Positions 28,469-40,475 are shown, counted from the stretch's first letter. The stretch is DNA of 64,000 bases from Enterobacter sp. Bisph1 (GCF_000814905.1 NZ_JXAG01000031.1:110540-174539), one strand, 5' to 3'. A program made the numbers and translations. The notes: generated by a model from the letters alone, not told the origin.

Positions 28469-29901
28469 TAAATGGATTTTTCCGGCGCATTAAGGGGTAA
28501 CTCAATACGGAAACAGACATCGGCTTTGCTGCTTGCCACCAGATGAAGCTCGCCCTGCATACGGCGAATGCAGTCTCTGGCAATGCTCAGCCCTAACCCG
28601 CTACCTTTTACCGCCCCTTTCCGCTGATGGCTGCCCTGAAAAAATGGCTCAAAGATCATTTCACGCTCCGGTTCAGGTATTGGCGTACCGGTATTTGCCA
28701 CTTCAATACAGAGTCGTGCGTCGGCAATAAAGCTGTGCAGCGAAATGTTACCGGATTCAGCGCCATAGTGCACCGCGTTGGAGTAAAGATTATCCAACAC
28801 GCTCATCAGTAACAGGGGTTCGGCCTGGCAGGTCGCCACATCAAGGGCGACATCGGTATGCATCATTTTAGCTCGTGCAGGCAAACTGTGGGCTGAGATC
28901 ACCATTTCGACCAGCGGCGCGAGTTCCACGGTTTCCAGCTTCACCGCGCTCTCGGCAAGCTTGCGGTTGTAATCGAGCAGCTGTTCAATCAATTTTTGCA
29001 GATTGCGGCTGCTGTCATCGAGGATCTCCACCACCTCTTTTTGTTCCGGCGTCAGCGGCCCGACAACCTGATCGGCTAACAGCTCCGTCCCCTCGCGCAT
29101 ACTGGCAAGGGGAGTTTTAAGTTCGTGGGAAAGATGACGCAGGAACTGATGGCGCTGGGATTCGAGCCACGCCAGCCTTTCGCTCAGCCAGATGATCCGC
29201 TCGCCGACGTAACGCAATTCGCGCGGTCCTTTAAACACCACGCTACGGCCCAGGGTGCGCCCTTCGCCTAAGCGGTTAATCATCCGTTCAATACTCTTCA
29301 CCGGACCGATGATCATGCGGGTAAACAGCAGTACCAGCGCCAGGCTTAGCAGGAACAGCACCAGCGCCTGCCAGCCGAAGAACTGGCCGCGTTCGGCAAT
29401 CTCCAGCTGTAGCTGCTGCCCGCGGGAAAAGACCACCGCGCGCGTTGACTGCACCATGTCGGTATTGGCTGCGGCAAAAGCTTCCAGCTGCGCGGAAGCC
29501 TCAGCGGAGGGCCCGCTATTTTTACACTGTAACTGGGCAAGGGCGTTTAAATGCTGGCGCAGGGACTGGTAGAGTTTCTCATCGGGAAGGACGCCCGCAT
29601 GGGCATCCAGCATTTCGCTATAGCGCTTGCGCTGGTTTTGGTAAACGCGCGCAAGGGTAGCGTCATCCAGAACACAGTATTGCCGGTAGCTGCGCTCCAT
29701 TTCCAGCGCGGCGTTGGTCATGGCTTCACTGCGACGCGCATCAACCAGCGTGGTTCGGTTAGTCTGCAACGCCTGCGCGCTCAGTGCGTTCAGGCTTTGC
29801 CATGCCTGCCAGGCGAGCACCAGCAACGGCAGCAGAATTAATAAAAACGCCATCATAACCAGTTGGCGAAGCGAGCGGGGGAAAACTGACCAGCGTTTCA
29901 A
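28468..29901 (-). CDS. glrK: Sensor histidine kinase GlrK
   Basis: 477 residues. There are two membrane helices (about 14-32 and 177-196) flanking a periplasmic helical domain, a HAMP segment, then the kinase core: phosphorylated His259 in LRHLSHELKTPL, N box LDNLYSNAVHY and G box GSGLGLSIARD. It responds to envelope conditions and phosphorylates GlrR. First gene of glrK-qseG-glrR, directly downstream of the glmY locus on the same strand. Confidence 0.97.
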   Translation of the reverse strand: MKRWSVFPRSLRQLVMMAFLLILLPLLVLAWQAWQSLNALSAQALQTNRTTLVDARRSEAMTNAALEMERSYRQYCVLDDATLARVYQNQRKRYSEMLDAHAGVLPDEKLYQSLRQHLNALAQLQCKNSGPSAEASAQLEAFAAANTDMVQSTRAVVFSRGQQLQLEIAERGQFFGWQALVLFLLSLALVLLFTRMIIGPVKSIERMINRLGEGRTLGRSVVFKGPRELRYVGERIIWLSERLAWLESQRHQFLRHLSHELKTPLASMREGTELLADQVVGPLTPEQKEVVEILDDSSRNLQKLIEQLLDYNRKLAESAVKLETVELAPLVEMVISAHSLPARAKMMHTDVALDVATCQAEPLLLMSVLDNLYSNAVHYGAESGNISLHSFIADARLCIEVANTGTPIPEPEREMIFEPFFQGSHQRKGAVKGSGLGLSIARDCIRRMQGELHLVASSKADVCFRIELPLNAPEKSI

Positions 29902-29957
29902 TACAGTACTCTCGCAAGTGTCGATTCAGAGATGCTAACTGATTTGCTAAAAGCCAG

Positions 29958-30145
29958 AAACAACAAAGCCGGGTATTAACCCGGCTTTGTGATGAAATTA
30001 GGCGGTGCCTTACTCGACGTTGCGCCCGGACCTGATAAAGCAGAGCAATAATCAGTAGTTGGACGGCAGGCACCTTTATGTGCGTCATTCGAAGTTTATG
30101 TAGCGCGTCCCGAAGGGGCTGACATAAGAGGGTGAATGAGCCACT
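29958..30145 (-). ncRNA. glmY: Small RNA GlmY
   Basis: The minus strand reads AGTGGCTCATTCACC at the 5' end (30145), then long stretches matching E. coli GlmY, including the loop TCAGCCCCTTCGGGACG and GGTCCGGGCGCAACGTCGAG. It closes with a terminator at 29963-29990 (ACAAAGCCGGGT / ACCCGGCTTTGT) followed by Ts. GlmY titrates the adaptor RapZ, which protects GlmZ so that glmS mRNA is activated and glucosamine-6-phosphate is made. It stands between glrK and purL, as in E. coli. About 188 nt long; a processed form ending inside is expected. Confidence 0.95.
29963..29990 (-). terminator. Terminator of glmY
   Basis: Perfect stem ACAAAGCCGGGT/ACCCGGCTTTGT on a 4-base loop, ending in GTTGTTT on the minus strand. 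Confidence 0.9.
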
Positions 30146-30156
30146 GGGCAGTATTA

Positions 30157-30172
30157 TGCAGGGTTTGTGCCA
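30157..30172 (-). promoter_or_regulatory. Sigma54 promoter of glmY
   Basis: On the minus strand TGGCACAAACCCTGCA fits TGGCAC-N5-TTGCW with one mismatch. The GC pair lies about 13 bases and the GG about 25 bases before the 5' end of GlmY. A CATAAT at 30153-30158 overlaps and could be the -10 of an alternative sigma70 promoter, as described for E. coli. Confidence 0.9.
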
Positions 30173-30189
30173 ACATTTCACTTATAATT

Positions 30190-30202
30190 TAAATTATTGA
30201 TT
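30190..30202 (-). promoter_or_regulatory. IHF site of the glmY promoter
   Basis: On the minus strand AATCAATAATTTA is a perfect match to WATCAANNNNTTR. It lies 45-57 bases before the GlmY start, between the promoter and the GlrR sites, where DNA bending is needed for a sigma54 activator. Confidence 0.8.
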
Positions 30203-30259
30203 TTTAATAATTTTAAATATAAAAAATAAAAGTGTGATGTGCTTATCATTTCGCCAGAC

Positions 30260-30277
30260 TGTCGCTGTTTAGCAACA
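30260..30277. promoter_or_regulatory. GlrR site, proximal
   Basis: TGTC-N10-AACA, against the GlrR consensus TGTC-N10-GACA, 115-132 bases before the GlmY start. Confidence 0.65.
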
Positions 30278-30322
30278 CAGTCGCGCCATAAAAAATAAAT
30301 ACATTATATTCAATAGGTTAAA

Positions 30323-30340
30323 TGTCTCCATTTGGAGACG
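30323..30340. promoter_or_regulatory. GlrR site, middle
   Basis: TGTCTCCATTTGGAGACG is TGTC-N10-GACG, with a perfect inner palindrome. It is the best of the three GlrR-like sites, 178-195 bases before the GlmY start. Confidence 0.78.
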
Positions 30341-30355
30341 CCTGATAACCGCGAT

Positions 30356-30373
30356 TGTCGTGAAATGAATACA
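30356..30373. promoter_or_regulatory. GlrR site, distal
   Basis: TGTC-N10-TACA, 211-228 bases before the GlmY start. Three sites in this zone agree with the three GlrR sites described for E. coli glmY. Confidence 0.65.
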
Positions 30374-30386
30374 CTTTTATACGGGC

Positions 30387-30414
30387 AAAAAAAACCCTCT
30401 TGCGAAGAAGAGGG
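30387..30414 (-). terminator. Terminator of purL
   Basis: On the minus strand CCCTCTT/AAGAGGG form a 7-bp stem followed by eight Ts, 20 bases after the purL stop. Confidence 0.92.
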
Positions 30415-30433
30415 CTTATGCTGAGCGCGACTA

Positions 30434-33400
30434 TTAGCCCAGTTGCTTACGGGCGTTGCGGAAGATGCGCATCCACGGGCCATCCTCGCCCCAGTTTTCC
30501 GGGTGCCAGGAGTTCGAGACGGTGCGGAATACGCGTTCCGGGTGCGGCATCATGATAGTCACGCGGCCGCTTTCGCTGGTTACGGCGGTAATACCATTCG
30601 GTGAGCCGTTCGGGTTTGCCGGGTAGGTTTGCGTCACCGCGCCGGTGTTATCAACGTAGCGCAGCGCCACCAGCCCTTTACTCTCCAGCTGCGCCAGATG
30701 CGCGCCATCGCGCACTTCCACGCGGCCTTCACCGTGAGAAACGGCAATCGGCATCCGTGAACCGACCATTCCGCTCAGCAGCAGCGATGGGCTTTGCGTC
30801 ACTTCCACCAGGCTGAAGCGTGCTTCGAAGCGATCGGAATGGTTACGCACAAAGCGCGGCCACAGCTCGCTTCCGGGGATCAGTTCGCGCAGGTTCGACA
30901 TCATCTGGCAACCGTTGCACACCCCTAAAGCCAGCGTTTGCGGGCGATGGAAGAAGGTTTCGAACTCATCACGAACGCGGTCGTTGAAGAGAATCGATTT
31001 CGCCCATCCCTCACCAGCGCCCAGCACATCGCCGTAGGAGAAGCCGCCGCATGCAACCAGCGCATTGAAGTGCTCAAGCCCGGTACGGCCTGCCAGCAGA
31101 TCGCTCATATGCACATCAATGGCATCAAAACCGGCACGGTGAAATGCCGCAGCCATTTCAACATGTGAGTTAACGCCCTGTTCGCGCAGTACCGCCACTT
31201 TCGGGCGTGCGCCGCGGGCAATGTACGGCGCGGCGATATCTTCGTTAATATCAAACGAGAGTTTCACATTGAGGCCCGGATCGTTGTCATTGGCTTTCGC
31301 CTGATGTTCTTGATCCGCGCACTCCGGGTTATCGCGCAGGCGCTGCATCTGCCAGGTCGTTTCCGCCCACCACATGCGCAGCTGGGTACGGCTTTCGCTA
31401 AACACGGCCTGGCCTGCGGCCTCAATCACAAAGCGATCGCCGGCAACGGCGCGCCCCAGATAATGGACGCACTCTTTCAGACCATAGGCCGCCAGCACGC
31501 TCTCAACCGCTTCACGGTCGGCGGCACGTACCTGAATTACCGCGCCCAGCTCTTCATTAAATAGCGCCGCCAGACAATCCTCTCCCAGCGATGCGATATC
31601 GACATTGATACCGCAATGGCCGGTGAAGGCCATTTCTGCCAGCGTCACCAGCAGGCCGCCATCGGAACGATCGTGATAGGCCAGCAGTTTACGTTCCGCT
31701 ACCAGCGCCTGCATGGCGTCAAAGAAGCCTTTCAGTTGCTCAACGTTACGCACATCCGCCGGTTTATCCCCCAACTGGCGGTAAACCTGCGCCAGCGCAG
31801 TCGCGCCCAGTGCGTTGTTACCGTTACCCAGGTCAATCAGTAACAGGGCATTCTCTTCCGTGGAGAGCTGCGGGGTAACCGTGCGGCGCACATCTTCGAC
31901 GCGGGCAAAGGCGGTGATCACCAGCGACAGCGGCGAGGTCATCTCACGCTGCTCGCTGCCTTCCTGCCAGCGGGTTTTCATCGACATCGAGTCTTTACCC
32001 ACCGGGATGGTTAACCCCAGCGCCGGGCAAAGCTCTTCGCCTACCGCTTTCACCGCCGCGTACAGGCCGGCGTCTTCGCCAGGGTGCCCGGCCGCCGCCA
32101 TCCAGTTCGCCGAAAGCTTGATACGTTTGATATCGCCAATCTGCGTCGCCGCAATGTTAGTGAGCGCTTCCCCCACCGCCAGACGGGCCGAGGCGGCAAA
32201 GTCCAGCAGCGCCACCGGCGCGCGTTCGCCAAGGGCCATCGCTTCACCGTAGTAGCTATCGAGGCTGGCGGTGGTCACCGCGCAGTTTGCTACCGGTATC
32301 TGCCACGGACCGACCATCTGATCGCGAGCGACCATACCGGTTACCGTACGGTCACCAATGGTGACGAGGAAGGTTTTTTCCGCCACCGTCGGCAGGTGCA
32401 GAACGCGACTGACCGCATCGGCAATGGTGATTCCCTGCAGATTCAGCGCGTCGCCCGTCGCCTGACGAGACTCAACATCGCGGGTCATCTTCGGCGTTTT
32501 GCCCAGCAGCACATCCAGCGGCATATCAATCGGCTGATCGTTAAAGTGCCGGTCGTTTAGCGTCAGGTGCTGTGCCTCGGTGGCTTCACCTATCACCGCG
32601 TACGGCGCACGCTCGCGGCGGCACATTTCGTCGAACAGCGCCAGCCTGTCGGCCTCTACTGCCAGCACATAACGCTCCTGGGATTCGTTACACCAGATCT
32701 CCAGCGGGCTCATGCCTGGCTCATCGCTGAGGATATCGCGCAGCTCAAAACGGCCGCCGCGACCCCCGTCGCTGACCAGTTCCGGCATGGCATTCGACAG
32801 ACCGCCCGCACCGACATCATGAATAAAGAGGATTGGGTTGGCATCGCCAAGCTGCCAGCAGCGGTCGATAACTTCCTGGCAACGGCGCTCCATTTCCGGG
32901 TTGTCGCGCTGTACAGAGGCGAAATCAAGATCCGCATCGGACTGGCCCGAAGCCATTGACGAGGCCGCGCCGCCGCCGAGACCGATATTCATTGCCGGAC
33001 CGCCGAGCACGATCAGTTTCGCGCCCACGGTAATTTCGCCTTTCTGCACGTGATCGGCGCGAATATTGCCGATGCCGCCCGCCAGCATGATTGGTTTGTG
33101 ATAGCCGCGCAGCTCTTCGCCGTTGTGGCTGTTCACTTTCTCTTCATAGGTGCGGAAATACCCATTCAGCGCCGGTCGACCAAATTCGTTATTAAACGCC
33201 GCGCCGCCCAGCGGGCCGTCGGTCATAATATCCAGCGCCGTAACAATGCGATCCGGTTTGCCAAAATCCTCTTCCCACGGCTGTTCAAAGCCTGGAATAC
33301 GCAGGTTAGAGACCGAGAAGCCGACCAGTCCCGCTTTTGGCTTCGCCCCACGTCCGGTCGCCCCTTCGTCACGAATTTCGCCGCCGGAGCCTGTCGCCGC

Positions 33401-34321
33401 TCCCGGCCACGGAGAGATCGCCGTCGGGTGGTTATGGGTTTCCACCTTCATCAGAATATGCGTCGCTTCCTGATGGTAGTCGTAACGCCCTTCGCCACGG
33501 TCGGCGAAGAAGCGGCCTACTTCCGAGCCTTCCATCACCGCAGCGTTATCTTTATAAGCTGACAGCACGAAATCCGGGGTTTGCTCGAAGGTGTTTTTGA
33601 TCATTTTGAACAGCGACTTCGGCTGTTGCTCACCGTCAATCACCCAGTCGGCATTGAAAATTTTATGCCGGCAGTGTTCAGAGTTCGCCTGCGCGAACAT
33701 ATAGAGTTCGATGTCATTCGGGTTGCGCCCAAGACGGGTAAACGCCTGCTGCAGATAGTCGATTTCATCATCCGCCAGCGCCAGACCAAGCCGCAGGTTG
33801 GCGTCAATCAGCGCCTGACGGCCTTTACCGAGCAGATCAACGCTCTGCACCGGCGCAGGCTGATGATGTTCAAACAGGCGCTCCGCGTCGCTTTGCGCGG
33901 TAAAGACGCTCTCCATCATGCGGTCATGCAGTTCGGCCGCAACGTCCTGCCACTGCGCACCGGTCAGCCCGGTCGCGTCGATGTAATACGCGACGCCGCG
34001 TTCAAGACGGTTAATCTTATTGAGGCCGCAGTTGTGGGCGATATCGGTAGCTTTAGAAGACCAGGGAGAGATGGTGCCGGGACGTGGCGTGACGAGCAGT
34101 AATTTTCCGCTCGGCGTATGGCTGCTAAGGCTTGGGCCATATTCCAGCAGGCGCTGGAGCCGTGCATACTCCTCTTCCGTCAGCCCGTCATTCAGGTCGG
34201 CAAAGTGGGCGTATTCGGCGTAAATGTTGCTTACCGGGAGGTTGGCGGCCTGAAAGCGTGCCAGCAGTTTGTTGATACGGAAAGCGGACAATGCAGGCGA
34301 ACCACGCAGAATTTCCATCAT
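30434..34321 (-). CDS. purL: Phosphoribosylformylglycinamidine synthase PurL
   Basis: 1295 residues, the same length as E. coli PurL. The large single-chain form has an N-terminal PurS-like region, two AIRS-type ATP-binding halves (with [20 protein letters not shown]) and a C-terminal class I glutamine amidotransferase, whose nucleophile Cys lies in [15 protein letters not shown] near residue 1135. It makes FGAM from FGAR, glutamine and ATP in purine synthesis. A PurR operator lies at 34410-34425, and its own terminator separates it from the glmY control region. Confidence 0.98.
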   Translation of the reverse strand: MMEILRGSPALSAFRINKLLARFQAANLPVSNIYAEYAHFADLNDGLTEEEYARLQRLLEYGPSLSSHTPSGKLLLVTPRPGTISPWSSKATDIAHNCGLNKINRLERGVAYYIDATGLTGAQWQDVAAELHDRMMESVFTAQSDAERLFEHHQPAPVQSVDLLGKGRQALIDANLRLGLALADDEIDYLQQAFTRLGRNPNDIELYMFAQANSEHCRHKIFNADWVIDGEQQPKSLFKMIKNTFEQTPDFVLSAYKDNAAVMEGSEVGRFFADRGEGRYDYHQEATHILMKVETHNHPTAISPWPGAATGSGGEIRDEGATGRGAKPKAGLVGFSVSNLRIPGFEQPWEEDFGKPDRIVTALDIMTDGPLGGAAFNNEFGRPALNGYFRTYEEKVNSHNGEELRGYHKPIMLAGGIGNIRADHVQKGEITVGAKLIVLGGPAMNIGLGGGAASSMASGQSDADLDFASVQRDNPEMERRCQEVIDRCWQLGDANPILFIHDVGAGGLSNAMPELVSDGGRGGRFELRDILSDEPGMSPLEIWCNESQERYVLAVEADRLALFDEMCRRERAPYAVIGEATEAQHLTLNDRHFNDQPIDMPLDVLLGKTPKMTRDVESRQATGDALNLQGITIADAVSRVLHLPTVAEKTFLVTIGDRTVTGMVARDQMVGPWQIPVANCAVTTASLDSYYGEAMALGERAPVALLDFAASARLAVGEALTNIAATQIGDIKRIKLSANWMAAAGHPGEDAGLYAAVKAVGEELCPALGLTIPVGKDSMSMKTRWQEGSEQREMTSPLSLVITAFARVEDVRRTVTPQLSTEENALLLIDLGNGNNALGATALAQVYRQLGDKPADVRNVEQLKGFFDAMQALVAERKLLAYHDRSDGGLLVTLAEMAFTGHCGINVDIASLGEDCLAALFNEELGAVIQVRAADREAVESVLAAYGLKECVHYLGRAVAGDRFVIEAAGQAVFSESRTQLRMWWAETTWQMQRLRDNPECADQEHQAKANDNDPGLNVKLSFDINEDIAAPYIARGARPKVAVLREQGVNSHVEMAAAFHRAGFDAIDVHMSDLLAGRTGLEHFNALVACGGFSYGDVLGAGEGWAKSILFNDRVRDEFETFFHRPQTLALGVCNGCQMMSNLRELIPGSELWPRFVRNHSDRFEARFSLVEVTQSPSLLLSGMVGSRMPIAVSHGEGRVEVRDGAHLAQLESKGLVALRYVDNTGAVTQTYPANPNGSPNGITAVTSESGRVTIMMPHPERVFRTVSNSWHPENWGEDGPWMRIFRNARKQLG

Positions 34322-34409
34322 AAGTCTCTCGTCTTCGATTACGAAGCGTCGGGGACGCTCAAAGTGTGCAGGGGAAAACGGGCGCCATTATAGAGAATCC
34401 TGCGCGGCG

Positions 34410-34425
34410 ACGAAACCGTTTGCGT
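34410..34425 (-). promoter_or_regulatory. PurR operator of purL
   Basis: On the minus strand ACGCAAACGGTTTCGT matches the PurR consensus ACGCAAACGTTTTCGT at nearly all positions, about 90-105 bases upstream of the purL start codon. Confidence 0.9.
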
Positions 34426-34590
34426 CGAAATAAAATCACGGTAAATTTTTCCTAATCGCTGTCGCCGAATACTGTAATTAGTTGCCAACTGGCGTTTTGT
34501 TACGCAGAATGCCGCTCATTCACCGATATATATTACCGTTATCAGCACGAAAACCTTCCGAGGCAAAGCACGGCGCAGAGAATTAACTCC

Positions 34591-36150
34591 TTGAAAAGAT
34601 TTAAGATTAATTATCTGCTCATCGGCATTGTTACCCTGCTGCTGGCAGCGGCGCTGTGGCCTTCTGTGCCATGGGGTGGCATAGCTGACAACCGTATCGC
34701 GGCGATCAAAGCCCGCGGAGAATTGCGCGTCAGTACTATTGCCACGCCCCTCACCTATTCCACTATTGATGGCAAAACCACCGGCCTGGATTACGAGCTC
34801 GCCAAACAATTTGCCGATTATCTCGGCGTGAAATTAAAAGTGACGGTGCGGCAGAATATTAGCCAACTGTTTGACGATCTGGACAATGACGACGCCGATA
34901 TGCTCGCCGCCGGACTGGTCTATAACAGCGAGCGCGTCAAAACCTACCAAACCGGCCCGGTTTACTACTCCGTATCCCAGCAGCTCGTTTATCGCGTGGG
35001 CAGCTACCGACCGCGCACGCTGGAATCCGTCAATGCCAGTCAATTGACCATTGCGCCTGGCCATGTCGCACTGGACGATCTGCGGGTGATTAAAGAGACT
35101 AAGTATCCGCAACTCAGCTGGACGGTTGAAGAGAAACTCGGTACCAACGCCCTGCTGCAGCAGGTGGTCGAAGGCAAGCTGAGTTACACCATTGCCGATT
35201 CTGTAGCGATCAGTCTTTTTCAACGCGTACATCCTGAACTGGCGGTGGCGCTGGATATTACCGATGAGCAGCCGGTGACCTGGTTTAGTAAACGCGATGA
35301 CGATAATACCCTGTCGGCGGCGATGCTCGATTTTTTCAACAATATTAATGAGGACGGCACGCTCGCCAGACTTGAGGAAAAATATCTCGGTCACGGCGAC
35401 GATTTTGATTATGTCGACACGCGTGCCTTTTTACGCGCTATCGATAGCGTGCTGCCGGATCTGCAACCGCTGTTTGAAAAATACGCCCAGCAGATCGACT
35501 GGCGGTTACTGGCGGCTATCTCTTATCAGGAGTCGCACTGGGATGCGCAGGCAACCTCACCCACCGGCGTTCGCGGGCTGATGATGCTCACCCGCAATAC
35601 GGCGCAAAGCTTAGGTTTAAACGATCGCACCGATGCAGAGCAGAGTATCAGCGGCGGCGCGCGCTACCTGGTCGATATGATGAGCAAGGTGCCGGACAGC
35701 GTACCGCAGGATGAAAAAATCTGGTTCGCACTGGCGGCTTACAATATGGGTTATGCCCATATGCTCGATGCCCGCGCGCTGACGGCAAAGACCAAAGGCA
35801 ACCCGGACAGCTGGGCGGACGTCAAACAGCGCCTGCCGCTGCTCAGCCAGAAGCCCTATTACAGTAAGCTAACTTACGGTTATGCCCGCGGCCATGAGGC
35901 CTATGCCTATGTGGAAAATATCCGTAAGTATGAAATCAGTCTGGTGGGCTATTTGCTGGAAAAAGAGAAGAATGCTGCCAGAACACTGAAGATGGCACAA
36001 AACTATCCGGCGGTGTCGACCGAGGAGCTTAATCGCCCGAACTATGGCGTGCTGCCCTTTAGCGCCTTAACTGCTAATGACGCTTTCCCGCGTAATCCTT
36101 TACTGCAACCGGACACGCTGGTTCAACAGCCGGTAAAGGTTAAACATTAA
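34591..36150 (+). CDS. mltF: Membrane-bound lytic murein transglycosylase F (MltF), TTG start
   Basis: 519 residues. The frame must begin at TTG 34591 (Met-Lys-Arg-Phe-Lys-Ile-Asn), because the signal sequence [19 protein letters not shown] starts just after it and no ATG fits; the E. coli gene also uses TTG. An N-terminal solute-binding-type regulatory domain (about 45-265) is followed by a C-terminal SLT domain with the catalytic Glu in [20 protein letters not shown]. It cleaves peptidoglycan glycan strands, releasing 1,6-anhydromuropeptides, and sits at the outer membrane. Divergent from purL. Confidence 0.96.
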   Translation: MKRFKINYLLIGIVTLLLAAALWPSVPWGGIADNRIAAIKARGELRVSTIATPLTYSTIDGKTTGLDYELAKQFADYLGVKLKVTVRQNISQLFDDLDNDDADMLAAGLVYNSERVKTYQTGPVYYSVSQQLVYRVGSYRPRTLESVNASQLTIAPGHVALDDLRVIKETKYPQLSWTVEEKLGTNALLQQVVEGKLSYTIADSVAISLFQRVHPELAVALDITDEQPVTWFSKRDDDNTLSAAMLDFFNNINEDGTLARLEEKYLGHGDDFDYVDTRAFLRAIDSVLPDLQPLFEKYAQQIDWRLLAAISYQESHWDAQATSPTGVRGLMMLTRNTAQSLGLNDRTDAEQSISGGARYLVDMMSKVPDSVPQDEKIWFALAAYNMGYAHMLDARALTAKTKGNPDSWADVKQRLPLLSQKPYYSKLTYGYARGHEAYAYVENIRKYEISLVGYLLEKEKNAARTLKMAQNYPAVSTEELNRPNYGVLPFSALTANDAFPRNPLLQPDTLVQQPVKVKH

Positions 36151-36160
36151 TGCCAGAATT

Positions 36161-36676
<516 letters not shown>

Positions 36677-36730
36677 TTACTCCATTGATTCAGGCGGGGC
36701 GCATTATACACAGCCGTCATCGGTTCGACA

Positions 36731-37366
36731 CTACTCCAGTTGCTGCAGGTCGCCACGCGGCGTGACGCGCCAGCGATGCTGGCAAAAATAGAGCAGCGGG
36801 TTGTCCTGTTTGCTGTCGCTGTAACCGCTGTAAAGGCGCAGCGGAGTGCCGATTTTGCGCTCAAGCTGGGCCACTTTTTCATGCCCGAGGCAGCGCATGG
36901 TGAGCACCCAGCCGCCGTAACGGCGGCTGATTTGGCTGGCAATCAAGTTGACGCGCGGCAGCCATGGGGTATCAAAATAGACCTGCTCCACCAGCGGCTG
37001 CGGCGAACCGGTAATCAGCCAGATATCGGCGTCGGACGCCGCAAGGTAGTTGGTGAGCCGCGTTTGCACCACCGGAAAGGCGGTGACGTGGCTGCGAAAC
37101 CAGCTGACGAATTTTTCCTGCAAGGCATACAGATGGCGTTCGCTATGACCGAAGGTGCAGCCCCACAGCAGCAAACTCATCGGCCAGCGCGCGGCGCGGC
37201 CTTTGATTAATAACCCGCCGCCAATTACCGGCAGCAAAGGCAGCACCAGCAATGCGTTTAATGGCTGATGACGCAGAACAAAGCGTAGAAACGTGCCAAA
37301 CATATCCTGCTGATGCAGGGTTCCATCAAGGTCAAAAAAAACGACGCGGCGCTCGCTGTTAGCCAA
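36731..37366 (-). CDS. pgpC: Phosphatidylglycerophosphatase C (PgpC), TTG start
   Basis: 211 residues, HAD superfamily. The catalytic motif FFDLDGT is at residues 10-16 (nucleophile Asp12), with LITGSPQPLV and the YSDSKQDNP region as later HAD motifs. One or two hydrophobic helices (LLVLPLLPVIGGGLL) anchor it to the inner membrane. It dephosphorylates phosphatidylglycerol phosphate. The start is TTG 37366, nine bases after a strong GGAGG; there is no nearby in-frame ATG. Confidence 0.93.
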   Translation of the reverse strand: MANSERRVVFFDLDGTLHQQDMFGTFLRFVLRHQPLNALLVLPLLPVIGGGLLIKGRAARWPMSLLLWGCTFGHSERHLYALQEKFVSWFRSHVTAFPVVQTRLTNYLAASDADIWLITGSPQPLVEQVYFDTPWLPRVNLIASQISRRYGGWVLTMRCLGHEKVAQLERKIGTPLRLYSGYSDSKQDNPLLYFCQHRWRVTPRGDLQQLE

Positions 37367-37558
37367 ATGGTAATCCTCCGTTGGTTAACCTTCGACCGCC
37401 GACTCTCTCCTTCTGGCGATCCCTCATTTAATAGCCTAACAGATAGAACCTCACTTTTCCGGTAACAATCAGACATCGATACCTGCAATAATAAGCGCCT
37501 GGGTTAACCAGACAAATATCCTCGACTTCGGCCTGAACCTTTATTAATTGCGATCCTA

Positions 37559-38803
37559 ATGACATCACACACCACGCGCGCCTTTCATTTTGCCCCCTTT
37601 CGCCGACTCTTTTTTGCCCGCCTGCTAACGGTGTTGGGCAACGGCATTGCGCCTATTGCACTGGCGTTTGCCGTGCTGGATATAGGCGGATCCGCCGCCG
37701 AACTGGGGATCGTGGTGGCCGCACGTTCGCTGTTTAACGTGGCGTTTTTGCTGCTGGGCGGCGTGCTGGCCGATCGCTATTCGCGCAGCCGGGTGCTGGT
37801 TGTTTCCTCGCTGGTGGCCGCCTGTTCGCAAGGGATGGTTGCCTGGCTGGTGCTGGACGGGTCGGCAACGGTGATGCTTCTGGCGTTACTCGGCACGATT
37901 AACGGCGCGGCGGCGGGCATCGCGCTACCGGCCTCCTCCGCGTTGGTGCCGCAAACGGTACCGGCCCATAACCTGCGCGAAGCCAATGCGTTTATTCAGC
38001 TCGGTATTTATAGCGGAACGGTGATTGGCGCATCCCTTGGCGGCATCCTCACCAGCGCCGTCGGTCCTGGTTGGGGGCTGACGATTGACGCACTCGGATT
38101 TGCCGCCTCGGCACCGCTCTATCTGCTGATTCGCAGTGGTGCCATTCAGGCAACGGCTGCGCAAACCCATATCCTCCACGATCTGCGCGACGGCTGGAAA
38201 GAGTTTATCAGCCGCGCCTGGGTGTGGGTGATTGTGGTGCAGTTCACCATTATTAATGCCGCCTTTAGCGGCGTGGTGATGGTGCTGGGACCGGTGATTG
38301 CCGATGCCTCCTTTGGCCGTGCCAGTTGGGGGATCATCGTCGCCGCGCAGAGCGTTGGCCTGATTGTCGGCTCGTTCCTTGCGCTGCGCTGGCGTCCGCG
38401 GCGGGATTTATTTATCGGTGTGATATTAGTGGGCATCTGCGCCCTTCCGACCGGGCTGCTTAGCCAGAGCGTGCCAGCCCCATGGTTGATGGGCGTTTTT
38501 TTCCTCGCGGGCGTCAGCTTTGGTCTGTTTGGCGTAGCGTGGGCGCAATCACTGCAAACCCATATTCCCCCCGAGAAGCTGGCGCGCGTTTATGCCTATG
38601 ATGCGATGGGGTCATTTATCGCTATTCCGGTCGGTGAGCTGGCGGCCGGGCCGCTGGCAATGCACTATGGCACCAGCAAGGTTTTGATCGCCTCGGCGAC
38701 GGCGGTGGTGATCGCCTCCCTTGTTGCCAGCCTGACCCCGGCTATTCGTCGGCTCGATAATTCTGTGCAGCTCAAACAGCATGATTTGCGTGACGCCTCA
38801 TAA
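37559..38803 (+). CDS. MFS transporter, 12 helices (MFS_3/enterobactin-exporter-like family)
   Basis: 414 residues of mostly hydrophobic sequence with the MFS loop signature VLADRYSRSRVLVV after helix 2 and a repeat of the layout in the second half (LALRWRPRRDLF). The family resembles the EntS/tetracycline-type drug exporters, but no substrate can be given. It is not present between pgpC and yfhH in E. coli K-12, so it is an accessory gene here. The ribosome site before ATG 37559 is weak and the upstream 40 bases are AT-rich. Confidence 0.85.
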   Translation: MTSHTTRAFHFAPFRRLFFARLLTVLGNGIAPIALAFAVLDIGGSAAELGIVVAARSLFNVAFLLLGGVLADRYSRSRVLVVSSLVAACSQGMVAWLVLDGSATVMLLALLGTINGAAAGIALPASSALVPQTVPAHNLREANAFIQLGIYSGTVIGASLGGILTSAVGPGWGLTIDALGFAASAPLYLLIRSGAIQATAAQTHILHDLRDGWKEFISRAWVWVIVVQFTIINAAFSGVVMVLGPVIADASFGRASWGIIVAAQSVGLIVGSFLALRWRPRRDLFIGVILVGICALPTGLLSQSVPAPWLMGVFFLAGVSFGLFGVAWAQSLQTHIPPEKLARVYAYDAMGSFIAIPVGELAAGPLAMHYGTSKVLIASATAVVIASLVASLTPAIRRLDNSVQLKQHDLRDAS

Positions 38804-38932
38804 AAGCCATTAACCTTTGCTGGGATGCTTTGTACTGAAAGAATTTTTAATTCATAATTACTATCAATTATTGGAATATTAAATTCGTTCATCGACAGCC
38901 TGTCGCGGATGGGTTTTGCTCCCGGAGATCTT

Positions 38933-39781
38933 ATGAATTGCTTAATTCGCATTCGCCAGCGCTATCCCAGCCTTGCGCAAAGCGATAGAAAACTGGCGGA
39001 GTTTCTGCTGGAAAATCCCGATCGCGCCCGCCATCTGAGTTCGCAACAGCTGGCGGCTGAAGCGGGCGTTAGCCAGTCTAGCGTGGTGAAATTCGCGCAG
39101 AAAATGGATTTTAAAGGTTTCCCGGCGATGAAACTGGCGATCAGCGAAGCGCTGGCCAGCAACAGCAACCCCTGGTCAGTCCCGGTGCATAACCAAATTC
39201 GCGGCGACGATGCCCTAAGGGTTGTCGGTGAGAAGCTAATTAAAGAGTACCAGAGCGCGATGCATGCTTCGCTGGATGTGAACAGTGAAGAGAAACTGAT
39301 CCACAGCGTGCGTATGCTACGCGAGGCGAAACGTGTTGTCCTGACGGGCATTGGCGCTTCCGGGCTGGTGGCGCGTAACTTTGGCTGGAAACTGATGAAG
39401 ATCGGTCTGAATGCGGTGGTTGAGCAGGATATGCACGCGCTGCTGGCAACCGTCCAGGCGATGGCGCCGGGGGATTTGCTGCTGCCGGTCTCTTATAGCG
39501 GCGAGCGCCGTGAGATTAATATGGCGGCGGATGAGACGCTGCGCGTCGGCGGCAAAATTCTGGCGATAACCGGCTTTACCCCTAATGCGCTGCAGCAGCG
39601 CGCCACCCACTGTCTGTACACTATTGCGGAAGAGCAGGCGACACGCAGCGCGGCGATCTCTTCCACCAGCGCGCAAATGATGCTGACGGACTTACTGTTT
39701 ATGGCGCTGGTGCAGCAGGATCTGGAACATGCGCCGGAACGTATTCGCCACAGCGAAGAGCTGGTGAAAAAACTGGTTTGA
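38933..39781 (+). CDS. yfhH: RpiR-family regulator YfhH
   Basis: 282 residues from ATG 38933 (MNCLIRIRQRYPSLAQSD), with GGAG upstream. The N-terminal HTH (about 1-77, LAAEAGVSQSSVVKFAQKM) is followed by a SIS domain (about 120-260, with SYSGERREINMAADETLRVGG). It is an orthologue of E. coli YfhH, whose target is unknown. It is a second RpiR-type regulator in this window, unrelated in place to the alpha-glucoside one. Confidence 0.92.
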   Translation: MNCLIRIRQRYPSLAQSDRKLAEFLLENPDRARHLSSQQLAAEAGVSQSSVVKFAQKMDFKGFPAMKLAISEALASNSNPWSVPVHNQIRGDDALRVVGEKLIKEYQSAMHASLDVNSEEKLIHSVRMLREAKRVVLTGIGASGLVARNFGWKLMKIGLNAVVEQDMHALLATVQAMAPGDLLLPVSYSGERREINMAADETLRVGGKILAITGFTPNALQQRATHCLYTIAEEQATRSAAISSTSAQMMLTDLLFMALVQQDLEHAPERIRHSEELVKKLV

Positions 39782-39792
39782 GCAGGATTTGA

Positions 39793-40474
<682 letters not shown>

Positions 40475-40475
<1 letters not shown>

